From contig CAKRRK010000005.1 in the NCBI GenBank assembly GCA_934395135.1, forward strand, positions 1 to 64,000: 64,000 nucleotides of DNA, read 5' to 3'. Made by a program: the position numbers and the translations under genes. Source of the stretch: an uncultured Eubacteriales bacterium (GTDB lineage Bacteria > Bacillota > Clostridia > Oscillospirales > Butyricicoccaceae). This document shows, in pieces, positions 8,625-17,978 of the stretch (position 1 is its first letter; each line of letters begins with the position of its first letter). Under the pieces are notes generated by a model, which worked only from the letters and a program-made list of their open reading frames with translations, had not been told where the DNA came from and made no database searches.

Positions 8625-9980
8625 TTAAAGTGCCTTTTCCATTGCTTCGTATATGGTACTTACCTGAATAATTTTCATGCATTCCGGTGGCGCCTCACCC
8701 AACTTCTGAACCGGCATAATGCATGTATGGAACCCCAGGCGGGCGCCTTCCTGAATACGCTGCAGCGGTGCAGAAACCGCCCGCAGTTCTCCTGTCAAAC
8801 CAATTTCTCCAAACGACAGAATTCCATCCAACAGCGGTTTATCCCGATAGCTGGAGGCTATCGCCAGGATCAGCGGCAAATCAATGGCAGGCTCGTCCAG
8901 TTTCATGCCACCAATTACGTTAACGTATGCATCAAATCCGGAAAGCGCCATACCAACCCGTTTTTCCAAGATGGCAAGCAGCAAAACCATTCGGTTGTAA
9001 TCGATACCGGCGGCTGTCCGCCGTGGAACGCCAAAAGCCGTCTTGCACACCAAGGCCTGAATTTCCGCCAAAATAGGACGGCTTCCTTCCATTGTGCAGG
9101 CAATGGCAGTTCCAGGCGCATTCCCAGGGTGTCCAGCCAGCATTGCGGCAGATGGATTATCGACAGGAAGCAGTCCCTTATCCGTCATTTCAAACACTCC
9201 GATTTCGTTGGTGGAGCCATATCGGTTTTTTTGCGCTCGAAGCAGGCGGTATGCAATATGGCGCTCTCCCTCAAAATACAGGACACAGTCTACCATATGT
9301 TCCAAAATCTTGGGACCCGCCAAATCCCCGCCTTTGTTCACATGTCCTACTACAAAAATGGTAACGTTATGCAGTTTTGCATATTGCATCAGCTGCATCG
9401 CGCATTCTTTTATTTGGGAAACATTCCCTGGTGCCGATGGAATATCTTCACTGTATACCGTTTGAATGGAATCGACAATGAGTACATCCGGCTGTGTATG
9501 CTCTGTCTGCCGGAAAATCTCCCGGATGTCTGTTTCCGCCAAAAAAAAGAGCTCAGAAGCTGTCATTTGCAACCGATGGGCCCGCAGTTTAATTTGACGA
9601 AGCGATTCTTCTCCGGATACATACAATACCTTATTGGCTTGACTCAGTACACTGCACATTTGCAACAGCAATGTCGATTTACCAATTCCCGGTTCCCCGC
9701 CTACAAGAACAAAGGAACCTTGTACCACACCACCGCCCAGAACCCGGTCCAGCTCGCTGATTCCTGTGGGAAACCGTATCTCCCCATCGGATGCAATCTC
9801 TTCCATCGTTTTCGGCGTGCCGCTTTTCCGGCTGTTTTGGAGAATGCCTCTTGTTTTACTATCTGCCTTTTCCAAAAATTCATTCATGGAATTCCAGGTT
9901 CCGCAAGCCGGGCATTTTCCATACCATTTTGCGCTTTCATAACCGCAGGCATCGCATAAATATTTTTTCTTTTCCTTCAT
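8625..9980 (-). CDS. radA: DNA repair protein RadA (Sms)
   Basis: RecA-like hexameric ATPase that drives branch migration during homologous recombination. 451 residues, typical. Four-cysteine zinc finger C9/C12/C23/C26, Walker A GGEPGIGKSTLL near residue 92, the RadA signature KNRYG near residue 253, and a Lon-like C-terminal domain. Nine bases separate its stop from the copper ATPase start, so read-through to copA is possible. Its neighbours uvrB, recN, pcrA and the EndoQ-helicase fusion make this a repair-rich stretch. Confidence 0.97.
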   Translation of the reverse strand: MKEKKKYLCDACGYESAKWYGKCPACGTWNSMNEFLEKADSKTRGILQNSRKSGTPKTMEEIASDGEIRFPTGISELDRVLGGGVVQGSFVLVGGEPGIGKSTLLLQMCSVLSQANKVLYVSGEESLRQIKLRAHRLQMTASELFFLAETDIREIFRQTEHTQPDVLIVDSIQTVYSEDIPSAPGNVSQIKECAMQLMQYAKLHNVTIFVVGHVNKGGDLAGPKILEHMVDCVLYFEGERHIAYRLLRAQKNRYGSTNEIGVFEMTDKGLLPVDNPSAAMLAGHPGNAPGTAIACTMEGSRPILAEIQALVCKTAFGVPRRTAAGIDYNRMVLLLAILEKRVGMALSGFDAYVNVIGGMKLDEPAIDLPLILAIASSYRDKPLLDGILSFGEIGLTGELRAVSAPLQRIQEGARLGFHTCIMPVQKLGEAPPECMKIIQVSTIYEAMEKAL

Positions 9981-10039
9981 GGTTTGTTCCCCTATCTTGC
10001 TGTATTGGACAACCTATCCTATTATACTGTGTATATTAT

Positions 10040-10069
10040 AGTATATCCTAACAATTTTAAAAAGTGCAA
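10040..10069 (-). promoter_or_regulatory. candidate radA promoter
   Basis: Minus strand -35 TTGCAC (10064-10069), 18-base spacer, -10 TATACT (10040-10045) in an AT-rich stretch with further TATAAT-like boxes nearby, so the exact start is uncertain. Confidence 0.5.
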
Positions 10070-10222
10070 ATTGGAAATATTACAATTTTTTAACATATGC
10101 TTTTTATATCAATCTCAGGCGGACCAATAAAAACAGATCCCGCTTATGCTTGTCTGTCAATCTTTCTGTTCTTCTTCCCTCTTCTTTGGGAAAGCTTTTC
10201 CGGCGTTCCGCATCGCATACAA

Positions 10223-10255
10223 AAACAGCAGACGCAACCATGGCATCTGCTGTTT
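10223..10255 (-). terminator. terminator of the EndoQ-UvrD fusion gene
   Basis: Stem AAACAGCAGA/TCTGCTGTTT (10223-10232 with 10246-10255), then TTTTT on the minus strand. Confidence 0.85.
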
Positions 10256-10269
10256 ATTTCCCAGCGGCT

Positions 10270-13200
10270 TCAAAACAGACTAATTTGTTTCGCCGTTTCC
10301 TGCGATGCATTCCAAACTACGCCTTTCTGCAGCATGTTGGCAGGAATATCCCGTAAAAATGAAGACGGTGTTGAAGAGGTCAGCAAAAACAACTGTTTTT
10401 TTGCTCTAGTCATTCCAACATAAAAAAGCCGTCGTTCTTCGTCAAGCTCCACCGGTTTTTCTGCCAAGCGCAACGGAAGGATACCATCTGACACGCCGCA
10501 TATAAATACCACCGGAAATTCCAGACCTTTCGCACCATGAAGAGTTGTTATGGTAACGGCATTGCTTTGATACTGTTTTCCCCCATACCGTCTTACATCA
10601 ATCTCTTCACCCAATATAAGGTTTTGCAGCAGTTCTGGCAAAGTAGGATAACATACAGCCATTTCACACAATTTTCGCAAAGAATCGGTAGCTTTTTCGT
10701 TGGTTTCCGCCATCCAGCTCACCAGCAAGTCGCTGGCGGATTCTCTTTTCAGGCGCTCCGGCGAAAAAAGATGCTTCAACCGGACATACGCTTCTTTTCC
10801 CAATAGGTTTTCGCTGTGCGCCGCGGCAATTTGATGGCCGGGAAATACAACCGATGAAAAAAAGCAAATCGCTTTGCGGACTTCTTCCTTTTCTAAAAAG
10901 CGGTCCCGTCCACTTACTATGTAGGGAATTCCTTCTTTGCGGAGGCATTCCTCCAAAACGGCGGCCTGCCGATGCGTGCGATATAGCACGGCAATGTCGG
11001 AAAAGCTACACAATACGTCGTTTTCTTCCGATGTCTGTTGATGGGCGTCCAACATATCTATGCCGCCTACCAAACGATTTATTTCCTTTGCCAGAAAAAT
11101 TGCTTCCGAAAAAGCACTGTCTGCCGCCAGCTGACGCACGCTGCCTTCTGCGGAAGATCTTGGCCGCAACACCCGGCTGCCTCCAGCCGCACTTTCCGGC
11201 AGTTTTTTTATAATCTGCTCTGCACATTGCAAAATCTCCGGCGCGGAGCGGTAATTTTCTGTCAACGCGATTTGCCGGTAATGAACGGAGCGTTCTTTTA
11301 GGCGTTCAAAGCACCGGGGATCCGAACCGCGGAATCCATAAATAGCTTGATCCGGATCCCCTATGACAAATAATTCCCGGTTTTGAACACTCCACTGCAA
11401 AATGAGTGCCAGCTGCGCCGGATTAATATCCTGAAATTCATCCACTAACAAATATTGGAATTGTTTTCTTAATGCATCCAAGGCTTGACCGCACTGGGAA
11501 AAGGATTTCCATACAGATACAATCAAATCATCAAAATCCATCGCCTGGTATTGCTCCAGTTTTTCAGTATACCGCCTATATGCCTCCTCCGGCAATATTT
11601 CCGCCGTTTCCAGGCCATTCTTTCTTGCGCTGATCGCCTGCAAAATGGTCTTTGGCGTTTCAGACATTTCCAATTCCTTTTTTACAACATCCGCAATCGC
11701 AAGCGCATCATACGGAGCAAGCAAAGTTCGCTGCTCCTGCAAATCTTGCAGCAATGCAAGACAAATGCTGTGAAAAGTGCCAATGTGAACGGCTCGAGCC
11801 GTTCTCTTGTTTGTAAGGCGCTTATTCAATCGTTCCCGCAGTTCACCGGCAGCTTTGTTTGTAAACGTAACGGCGGTAATTTCGTTTGGATCTACCTGCT
11901 GTTCCTCTATCAAATATCGAATATGTTCAATAAGCGTATAGGTTTTTCCGGTGCCGGGTCCTGCTATTACCGCAATCGTTCCGCCACAGCTGTGCACAGC
12001 TTCCCGCTGCGCCCTGTTCATCATTGGAGCAACTTCATAGTCGGGCAATGCAGATCCTTTGACAGCTGGCCTTTTTACCGCTTTGTGTTTTCTGTCCTTT
12101 GCTTCTTTTGGCAGAGAACCAACTGGAAACATACTCATCTGCCCTGCAAAATAATTCCGCGCAGATTCATCCAGAATGGTCACCGCGCCATATTCTCCGT
12201 CGTATCCAGGCTGCCACTGCACCTGACCGCTGCGTACCCGCCGAATACCTTCTGCCACGCACGGACCCGCGAGGGCAGAGATTTCCTCCAGCGGTATTTC
12301 CCGGAGGATGGGTAATTCTGCGCCTAAACCACAAAGCATTTTTTCATAAAGCGCCTGCGTCTTTTTGCTGGAAACCCCTAAGCCCAAGGATCCGCCGATG
12401 ACTTCCGGTAACGGAATAATATGATGATAATCCTTTGCGTTTGCAGGACGGTATCCTTCCGCACGATCTGCAAGCGTTTCAATTCGGTGCAACACCCCTA
12501 CGGTGATGCGTTTTCCACATTCCGGACACTTTCCTCCTGCCGCAATGGTTTCCGCCGGCGTTAAACAACACTTACAGCGGCGATGTCCGTCCATATGATA
12601 TTTTCCCTCTTCCGGATAAAATTCCAATGTCCCCTGAAATGCATCCGATGCTTTATCCTCTAACGCCGTCCGTATAGAAGCATAATTCCGATCCGTTTGG
12701 AATAGATTTGCCTCTCTGGCGAGCTTCGCCGGCGAATGTGCATCAGAATTGGAAATAAGTTGAAATCGATCTAACGCAGAAACCCGCCAATTCATTCCCG
12801 GATCTGAGGATAAGCCGGTTTCCAGTGCAGTAATATATTCTGTTAAATCGCCAAAGCAATCTTCGATTGTATCAAATCCGGAATAAGCACCAAAAAGAGA
12901 AAAATGCGGTGTCCAAATATGCGCTGGTATAAACATTGCTTCCGGACAGATATTCAAAGTGATTTCCAAAAGATCCCGGCTGTCCAGCCCCAAAATCGGC
13001 CGGCCGTCAGAATGCAAATTACCGATGCTCTCCAGTTTTTTTGATAGCGATTCCGCCGCCGTAAAGCTTGGCAAAAGGATTACGTTATGCACTTTGCGCA
13101 CCTTATCGCCTTTTTTATAAATAGAGCTGATTTCGGTGGACAGCAAAAAGCGCGGCTGACATGCAGATTCATCAAAAGCGGTAAAGTCTTTTCCTGTGTC

Positions 13201-13449
13201 CGACGATATCTGCCTACAGACTGCCGTTCCAGGGCGCCGATATTCCTTCCTGAGGATGAACACCCCCTCTTCTGCCGGAGAGAGCTTTTCCGCAAGTTCT
13301 TCCCGCCAGGCAGGATGGGTAAAATCTCCGGTTCCAATTAGTCCAAGGCCCTTTTTTCTGGCCCATACCTCCAGCATCTCTGGTGTGCAATCCCGGCTTG
13401 TGGCTCTGGAGTATCTGGAGTGAATGTGCAAATCTGCAATAAACTGCAT
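10270..13449 (-). CDS. EndoQ-like PHP nuclease fused to UvrD/PcrA-type helicase
   Basis: 1059 residues from the chosen ATG, which has CGGAGG just upstream; a longer frame would run through the tRNA-Gly gene and is rejected. Residues 1-430 are a PHP metal-hydrolase domain (DLHIHS at 6-11, GTGDFTHP near 38, NSDAHSP near 234) with a cysteine cluster C292/C294/C295 and C308/C311, the layout of endonuclease Q, which nicks DNA 5' of deaminated bases. Residues about 475-1059 are a superfamily 1A helicase: Walker A AGPGTGKT 496-503, VDEFQDIN, LTENYRS, TLHGAKGLEFPVVF, YVGMTRAKKQLF. Inferred role: incision at uracil or hypoxanthine followed by unwinding. The activity is inferred from domains only. Confidence 0.88.
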   Translation of the reverse strand: MQFIADLHIHSRYSRATSRDCTPEMLEVWARKKGLGLIGTGDFTHPAWREELAEKLSPAEEGVFILRKEYRRPGTAVCRQISSDTGKDFTAFDESACQPRFLLSTEISSIYKKGDKVRKVHNVILLPSFTAAESLSKKLESIGNLHSDGRPILGLDSRDLLEITLNICPEAMFIPAHIWTPHFSLFGAYSGFDTIEDCFGDLTEYITALETGLSSDPGMNWRVSALDRFQLISNSDAHSPAKLAREANLFQTDRNYASIRTALEDKASDAFQGTLEFYPEEGKYHMDGHRRCKCCLTPAETIAAGGKCPECGKRITVGVLHRIETLADRAEGYRPANAKDYHHIIPLPEVIGGSLGLGVSSKKTQALYEKMLCGLGAELPILREIPLEEISALAGPCVAEGIRRVRSGQVQWQPGYDGEYGAVTILDESARNYFAGQMSMFPVGSLPKEAKDRKHKAVKRPAVKGSALPDYEVAPMMNRAQREAVHSCGGTIAVIAGPGTGKTYTLIEHIRYLIEEQQVDPNEITAVTFTNKAAGELRERLNKRLTNKRTARAVHIGTFHSICLALLQDLQEQRTLLAPYDALAIADVVKKELEMSETPKTILQAISARKNGLETAEILPEEAYRRYTEKLEQYQAMDFDDLIVSVWKSFSQCGQALDALRKQFQYLLVDEFQDINPAQLALILQWSVQNRELFVIGDPDQAIYGFRGSDPRCFERLKERSVHYRQIALTENYRSAPEILQCAEQIIKKLPESAAGGSRVLRPRSSAEGSVRQLAADSAFSEAIFLAKEINRLVGGIDMLDAHQQTSEENDVLCSFSDIAVLYRTHRQAAVLEECLRKEGIPYIVSGRDRFLEKEEVRKAICFFSSVVFPGHQIAAAHSENLLGKEAYVRLKHLFSPERLKRESASDLLVSWMAETNEKATDSLRKLCEMAVCYPTLPELLQNLILGEEIDVRRYGGKQYQSNAVTITTLHGAKGLEFPVVFICGVSDGILPLRLAEKPVELDEERRLFYVGMTRAKKQLFLLTSSTPSSFLRDIPANMLQKGVVWNASQETAKQISLF

Positions 13450-13561
13450 AAAAAAACCTCCGATCCATATTTTGTCGTTTCGGTCAGCAAAGTGTAAAAT
13501 ATATACACACTCTTCATGCTTATGACACCGCCATGCACAAGGCAAACACTCCTGAATAAAA

Positions 13562-13592
13562 CAGCCCAATTTGAACAAATCAAATTGGGCTG
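13562..13592 (-). terminator. terminator after tRNA-Gly
   Basis: 12-bp stem CAGCCCAATTTG/CAAATTGGGCTG (13562-13573, 13581-13592) followed by a T-rich run on the minus strand. Confidence 0.88.
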
Positions 13593-13598
13593 ACGGAT

Positions 13599-13672
13599 TG
13601 GAGCGGATGATGGGAATCGAACCCACGTAACCAGCTTGGAAGGCTGGTGTTCTACCACTGAACTACACCCGC
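13599..13672 (-). tRNA. tRNA-Gly (anticodon TCC)
   Basis: 74 nt including an encoded CCA. Acceptor stem GCGGGTG/CATCCGC, D arm with AGTTCAGTGGTAGA, anticodon loop CTTCCAA, T arm GTGGGTTCGATTCCCAT. All stems close by eye. Confidence 0.96.
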
Positions 13673-13789
13673 AAATGTTAACGTTACTTATTATACCGTA
13701 CTTTTTTCAAAACTGCAATGAAAAAAACAAAGATTTGCCAAAATTTTTATTCGACAAACCTTTGCTTTTTCCCGAAAGGCAATATATAC

Positions 13790-14407
13790 TTATCCGATGA
13801 ACATCTGACTCCAATAGTTGCCGTTATACACATATCCTACACCGATCTGTGTATAAGACGCATTCAAAATATTGGCACGGTGACCACTGGAATTCATCCA
13901 TCCGTTTACAACATCCTCCGGTGTTTTATACCCCATTGCGATATTTTCTCCAGCTCTGCTGCAGGATATCCCGAAACTTTTTATCATGGTCATAGGAGAA
14001 CCATAGGTTGGGCTGGTATGGGAAAAGTAATTTTTATCATGCATCTCCTGTGCTTTATAGCGCGCAACGCGGCTAAGCTGCCAGTTAGCGGTTAAGGGAG
14101 ACAAACCATTTTCTTTTCTGATTTCGTTCACCAGGTCAATTACCTGTTGTTCATATGATGTTACAGCCTGGTCTGTTGTCGGTATGTATACGTTATCTCC
14201 AGGATAAATTAAATCCGGATTTTTGAACTGTGTATTTGCATCTTTAATCTCACGAAGTCCAACCTGGTAATTTACAGCAATTTTCCAAAGGGTATCTCCC
14301 GGCACAACGGTATGGCGTACGGTTGTGCCTGCCGCCTGTGCAGACGGCATCACGCCGGCTGTCAGCATCAACGCTGCCATACTTCCCGCAATCCACTTCT
14401 TTTTCAT
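13790..14407 (-). CDS. secreted LysM-CAP domain protein
   Basis: 205 residues from the ATG that follows AAGGAGG. Signal peptide of about 27 residues ending PSAQA, a LysM domain (HTVVPGDTLWKIAVNYQVG, residues about 31-75) that binds peptidoglycan or chitin-like glycans, then a CAP/SCP domain with the VNEIRKENGLSPL start, HT near the FSH motif, GENIA, and the SSGHRANIL signature. This is the YkwD/SafA-like family of Firmicutes, some of which act in spore-coat or wall attachment. Single gene between tRNA-Gly and tyrS. Its role here is not clear. Confidence 0.9.
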   Translation of the reverse strand: MKKKWIAGSMAALMLTAGVMPSAQAAGTTVRHTVVPGDTLWKIAVNYQVGLREIKDANTQFKNPDLIYPGDNVYIPTTDQAVTSYEQQVIDLVNEIRKENGLSPLTANWQLSRVARYKAQEMHDKNYFSHTSPTYGSPMTMIKSFGISCSRAGENIAMGYKTPEDVVNGWMNSSGHRANILNASYTQIGVGYVYNGNYWSQMFIG

Positions 14408-14490
14408 TTTTTCCTCCTTTTCATGTTGCAAAACGGTTTCAAAATGGTTTCAATTTGATTTCAAAAATGGTTACCTTTGGGAATGTTTCA

Positions 14491-14520
14491 ATTGTAACAC
14501 TCTCTTGCCATACGTTACAA
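14491..14520 (-). promoter_or_regulatory. candidate promoter of the LysM-CAP gene
   Basis: Minus strand -35 TTGTAA (14515-14520), 18-base spacer, -10 TACAAT (14491-14496). Between it and the start codon lie three near-copies of TTTGAAACC (about 14423-14465), spaced 11 or more bases, of unknown meaning. Confidence 0.45.
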
Positions 14521-14828
14521 ATGTAAATACTGGAAATCTTCCAGGAAAAGGATGCAGCTTTGTAGAAATCATGGAAAATCGGGTATATTGCATCTGTTTC
14601 TCTCGAAAATTTTTGTCGTTGGAAGAAATTGCTTGTATGCGTTGGTGAGATTCTTATTAAAATTCTTCCAATTTTTAGACTTCTGACTTCCGTTTCAGAA
14701 ACTTAATGTATCCGTTGGTGTATAGAAATGCCTGTAATTTTGTCTGCAAACAGAACAAGCTATCATCCACTCTGGAATGATAGCTCTGTTTCCTACCTCA
14801 TCTATTGAGAGTAATCCTCTTTTCTTGT

Positions 14829-14849
14829 GAAAAACACCCTCGACGGGTG
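14829..14849 (-). terminator. terminator-like hairpin in the tyrS 3' region
   Basis: Minus strand CACCC-GTCGA-GGGTG then TTTTT. Short stem; may end tyrS read-through or an unannotated small RNA. Confidence 0.5.
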
Positions 14850-14970
14850 ATATCCCGATTGAACGTCCCTATTAGGAGAAAAAGATTAAAATTCAAGTTG
14901 TCTCTTTATTGAAATAAAAAACATCTCCCGCAAAATGTTTTCCTTTCACGAAAACTTTGTCCTGTTTTCA

Positions 14971-15014
14971 AACCCCCAATATGACATGGTAAACGCCATA
15001 TCAGATTGAGGGTT
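14971..15014 (-). terminator. hairpin just after tyrS
   Basis: AACCCTCAAT pairs with ATTGGGGGTT around a second internal ATGG/CCAT stem. No strong T run, so a weak terminator or 3'-end stabiliser. Confidence 0.5.
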
Positions 15015-15027
15015 CTTTCTATCCAGT

Positions 15028-16251
15028 CTACATGGTAGCTTTGTGGAAGCTTTTCTTTCCTTTTTTAATGATCAGCCCGGCTTTCACCGCATCCTCATCA
15101 AAGACTGCCGCAGGATCCGTAATTTTTTCATCATTCACAGACACGCCGCCTTGCGTTACGTTTCTTCTTCCTTCCGCTTTGGATGGAACCATTGCACACC
15201 GTACCAATAAATCCAAAATACCGATTGTTCCGCCGGAAAAGTCACTTTTCGAAAGGACCGTGGTCGGCATATTGCTGCTATCTCCGCCTTTTGCAAAAAT
15301 TGCTTTCGCAGCATCCATCGCTTTTTGAGCCGCATCCTCCCCATGCACCATTTTTGTCACTTCAAAAGCCAGCCGCTCCTTTACCGGATTGAGTTCACTG
15401 CCGGACAGCTTTTCATATTCCGCGATTTCACTCAATGGGATATAGGTGAGAAGCTTCATTACCTTCACAACATCCGCATCGTCTATATTTCTCCAATACT
15501 GGAAAAATTCATACGGCGATGTTTTTTCCGGATCCAGCCAAACAGCTCCCTTTTCTGTTTTGCCCATTTTCTTACCTTCGGACGTGGTAAGCAGTGTAAA
15601 CGTAAGGCCATACGCATCATCTTTGCCCTCTACGCGGCGAATCAGGTCGGCGCCATTGATAATATTGGACCACTGGTCGTCTCCACCCAATTCCAGCTTG
15701 CAATCCTGCGTACGGTACAAATGCAGAAAGTCATAGCTTTGAAGCAGCATATAGTTAAACTCAATAAACGTAAGGCCCTTTTCCAAACGGCTTTTAAAAC
15801 ACTCTGCCGTCAGCATACGATTCACCGAAAAATGAACGCCGACCTCCCGTAAAAATTGCATATAGTTAAACGGCAAAATCCAGTCCGCATTATTGAGCAT
15901 CATTGCTTTTCCGTTGTCAAAATCCACCAACCGGCGCATTTGCTTCCGAAAGCAGTCCGCATTATGGTTAATCTCCTCAATGGTCAGCATTTTACGCATA
16001 TCGGTTTTCCCAGTGGGATCCCCAATCATCGTGGTAGCGCCGCCAATAAGCGCAATGGGAGTATGTCCGGCCTTTTGCAGCCTAGACATCACAACAAGCT
16101 GCAGGAAGTGTCCCACATGAAGACTGTCTGCTGTCGCGTCAAATCCAATATAAAACTTCGTTTTCTGATGATCCAATAAATCCCTGACTTTTTCTTCATT
16201 GGTGCACTGGGCAATAAGCCCTCTGTCTTTTAATTCCTGAAAGACTGACAT
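15028..16251 (-). CDS. tyrS: tyrosyl-tRNA synthetase
   Basis: Charges tRNA-Tyr. 407 residues. Class I signature as HVGH (SLHVGHFLQL, residues about 44-53), the LELGGDDQWSNI block, KMGK as the KMSKS loop, and a C-terminal S4-like RNA-binding domain (VTQGGVSVN). The ATG lies 4 bases after the recN stop and its AAAGGAG lies inside recN, so the two are one operon with no own T-box, unlike valS and pheST in this window. The gene usually found after recN in clostridia (spoIVB) is absent here. Confidence 0.97.
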   Translation of the reverse strand: MSVFQELKDRGLIAQCTNEEKVRDLLDHQKTKFYIGFDATADSLHVGHFLQLVVMSRLQKAGHTPIALIGGATTMIGDPTGKTDMRKMLTIEEINHNADCFRKQMRRLVDFDNGKAMMLNNADWILPFNYMQFLREVGVHFSVNRMLTAECFKSRLEKGLTFIEFNYMLLQSYDFLHLYRTQDCKLELGGDDQWSNIINGADLIRRVEGKDDAYGLTFTLLTTSEGKKMGKTEKGAVWLDPEKTSPYEFFQYWRNIDDADVVKVMKLLTYIPLSEIAEYEKLSGSELNPVKERLAFEVTKMVHGEDAAQKAMDAAKAIFAKGGDSSNMPTTVLSKSDFSGGTIGILDLLVRCAMVPSKAEGRRNVTQGGVSVNDEKITDPAAVFDEDAVKAGLIIKKGKKSFHKATM

Positions 16252-16254
16252 CTG

Positions 16255-17952
16255 CTAAACTCCTTTGTATTTCTTTTTATATTCAGCCGCTTTTGTAAGC
16301 AGTTCAATTGCATTATTTTTGGCCGCCTGCGTGACTTCATCCGCAGATATCAGGCGGGATAATTCCAAGACCCGTGCTTCCCCTTCTACCGGAAACACAT
16401 GTGTCACCGTGCGATCTTGTTCGACTTCCTTTTCGATCATCAAGTGATGATCCCCCATTGCCGCAATCTGCGGCAAATGGGTAACACAAAGCGTCTGCTT
16501 TTTTTGACCAATGGCATATAGCTTTTTCGCAATCTTGCCTGCTGCTCTACCGCTGACGCCGGTATCAATTTCATCAAAAATAAGCGTGCCTACCGATTCT
16601 CCCTCGGTTAAAACATTTTTTAATGCAAGCATAATTCTGGATAATTCCCCGCCAGACGCAATCTTTTCCAAGGGTTTTGGTTCGCTGCCCGGATTGGTCG
16701 CAATTAAAAACTCCACCGTATCCATTCCCTTTGCTGTAAGGCGCTGATTTTGAGTCACACGAATCTCTATCCGCACTTTTTCCATCGCAAGGTCAGCCAA
16801 CTCTTTTTCAATCGAAGCCCGCAGCAATACCGCGCCGGCTTTCCTGCGTTCCGAGAGAATTCCGGCCTGCTCCTTTGCCGTTTGAAGCTGATTCTGATAA
16901 GCATTATACAGTTCTTCTTTTTCCGTTTCCGGCATGCAGATCTCGTTCCATTCCTGTTCCGCGCGTCCGCGATATTCCAGAATTTCCTCAACCGAAGCAC
17001 CATATTTCTGTTTCATCCGCTGGATCAAATCCAGCCTGGCCTCCACCGCATTATGCTCCTCCTGAGAGTAAGCGATGCCGTCCATATAGCGGCGAATACC
17101 GTCTGCAAACTCCGTGACCGCATATTGTATCTCCTCTGCCTGGGAATACAGCTGCTGAACTTCCTGAGAAATTGCCGACAAAGGCAAAAGATCCCTCGCA
17201 ATTGCACTGATATCCCCCAGCATTCCCGGCAAGTCATCCGTACCGTTTAGCATAGTATCACAGCGATTTAATATTCCAAATATCTGTTCATAATGATCAA
17301 AACAGGCCTTTTTTTCCCGCAATGTTTTCTCTTCGCCTGATGTAAGCTCCGCTTTGTCGATTTCGTTCATATGATATTGCAGCGCATCCATTCGCTGCAG
17401 ATTCACCTGTTCATTTTTTTGCAGTGCAGCAATCCGCCGCCGCAAGGAGAGCAATACGCGATAACTATCCTCATAAGCCGTAATATCTTCTTCCATATTA
17501 CAGTAATTATCCAAAAAGTCAATATGGTTCTCCCGGCCTAACAGCTTCTGCCCATCGTGCTGCCCATGCACATTCATCAGATAATATCCCAACTCTTTCA
17601 AAACAGCCGTATTCGCAGGCCTCATATTGACACGGCACACCGTCTTCCCGCTAAGAAGGATTTCTCGTTGGATGTAAAGCGTTTCCGGTTCATCGCCGGA
17701 AAGGCCAAGTTCCAGCAGCTTTTCCTGTATTTCCCGGGAAATACAGGAAAAAACGCCGCTGACAAAGCCGCTTTCTGCTCCCCGACGGATAAGTTCGCGA
17801 CTTGTCCGCTGTCCCATCAATGCATAAATAGCGTCAATAATAATGGATTTTCCTGCGCCAGTTTCGCCGGTCAGCACAGAAAGCCCGGGGGAAAAAGCAA
17901 TGTCTGCCTTTTCAATGACCGCAATATTCTCAATGTGAAGCAAACTCAGCAT
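16255..17952 (-). CDS. recN: DNA repair protein RecN
   Basis: SMC-like ATPase that acts early at double-strand breaks. About 565 residues from the ATG with GGTGGGAG upstream; an in-frame GTG four codons earlier is less likely. Walker A TGETGAGKSIIIDA near residue 30, a long central coiled coil, signature ASGGELSRIMLALK, Walker B TLIFDEIDTGVSG and a conserved late HLPQIAAM. Sits between argR and tyrS in the standard clostridial tlyA-nadK-argR-recN order. Confidence 0.96.
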   Translation of the reverse strand: MLSLLHIENIAVIEKADIAFSPGLSVLTGETGAGKSIIIDAIYALMGQRTSRELIRRGAESGFVSGVFSCISREIQEKLLELGLSGDEPETLYIQREILLSGKTVCRVNMRPANTAVLKELGYYLMNVHGQHDGQKLLGRENHIDFLDNYCNMEEDITAYEDSYRVLLSLRRRIAALQKNEQVNLQRMDALQYHMNEIDKAELTSGEEKTLREKKACFDHYEQIFGILNRCDTMLNGTDDLPGMLGDISAIARDLLPLSAISQEVQQLYSQAEEIQYAVTEFADGIRRYMDGIAYSQEEHNAVEARLDLIQRMKQKYGASVEEILEYRGRAEQEWNEICMPETEKEELYNAYQNQLQTAKEQAGILSERRKAGAVLLRASIEKELADLAMEKVRIEIRVTQNQRLTAKGMDTVEFLIATNPGSEPKPLEKIASGGELSRIMLALKNVLTEGESVGTLIFDEIDTGVSGRAAGKIAKKLYAIGQKKQTLCVTHLPQIAAMGDHHLMIEKEVEQDRTVTHVFPVEGEARVLELSRLISADEVTQAAKNNAIELLTKAAEYKKKYKGV

Positions 17953-17978
17953 ATGGTCTCCCACCTACAATTCATCGC

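Larger units (their letters stand above)
9981..10269. other. intergenic gap between the EndoQ-helicase fusion and radA
   Basis: About 290 bases without a gene. It holds the terminator of the fusion gene (10223-10255) and the likely radA promoter (10040-10069); nothing else recognised. Confidence 0.6.
14521..15027. other. gene-free 500-bp region with several hairpins
   Basis: No coding frame recognised. Contains a stem at 14758-14785 (AGCTATCAT with complement, extended by AAACAG/CTGTTT), a minus-strand terminator-like stem at 14835-14849 followed by TTTTT, and the hairpin just after tyrS (14971-15014). The outer AATC..TTTTCT and AGAAAA..GATT segments around 14813-14890 can also pair. A small RNA or a long tyrS 3' UTR is possible; no known family recognised. 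Confidence 0.4.

Noticed and set aside
8349..9959. 536-residue open frame on the plus strand
   Set aside because: Antisense to copA and radA; composition (many His, Arg, Cys, Gln) is that of a mirror frame, no start signal.
11485..12315. 276-residue open frame on the plus strand
   Set aside because: Antisense to the helicase half of the EndoQ-UvrD gene; no protein motif.
13450..13626. 59-residue N-terminal extension of the EndoQ-helicase protein
   Set aside because: It would translate through the tRNA-Gly gene and its terminator; the ATG at 13447-13449 has a clear GGAGG.
14853..14866. Shared 13-mer GATTGAACGTCCC here and near 20165 in dxs
   Set aside because: A match of this length is expected by chance in a window of this size, and there is no flanking similarity.
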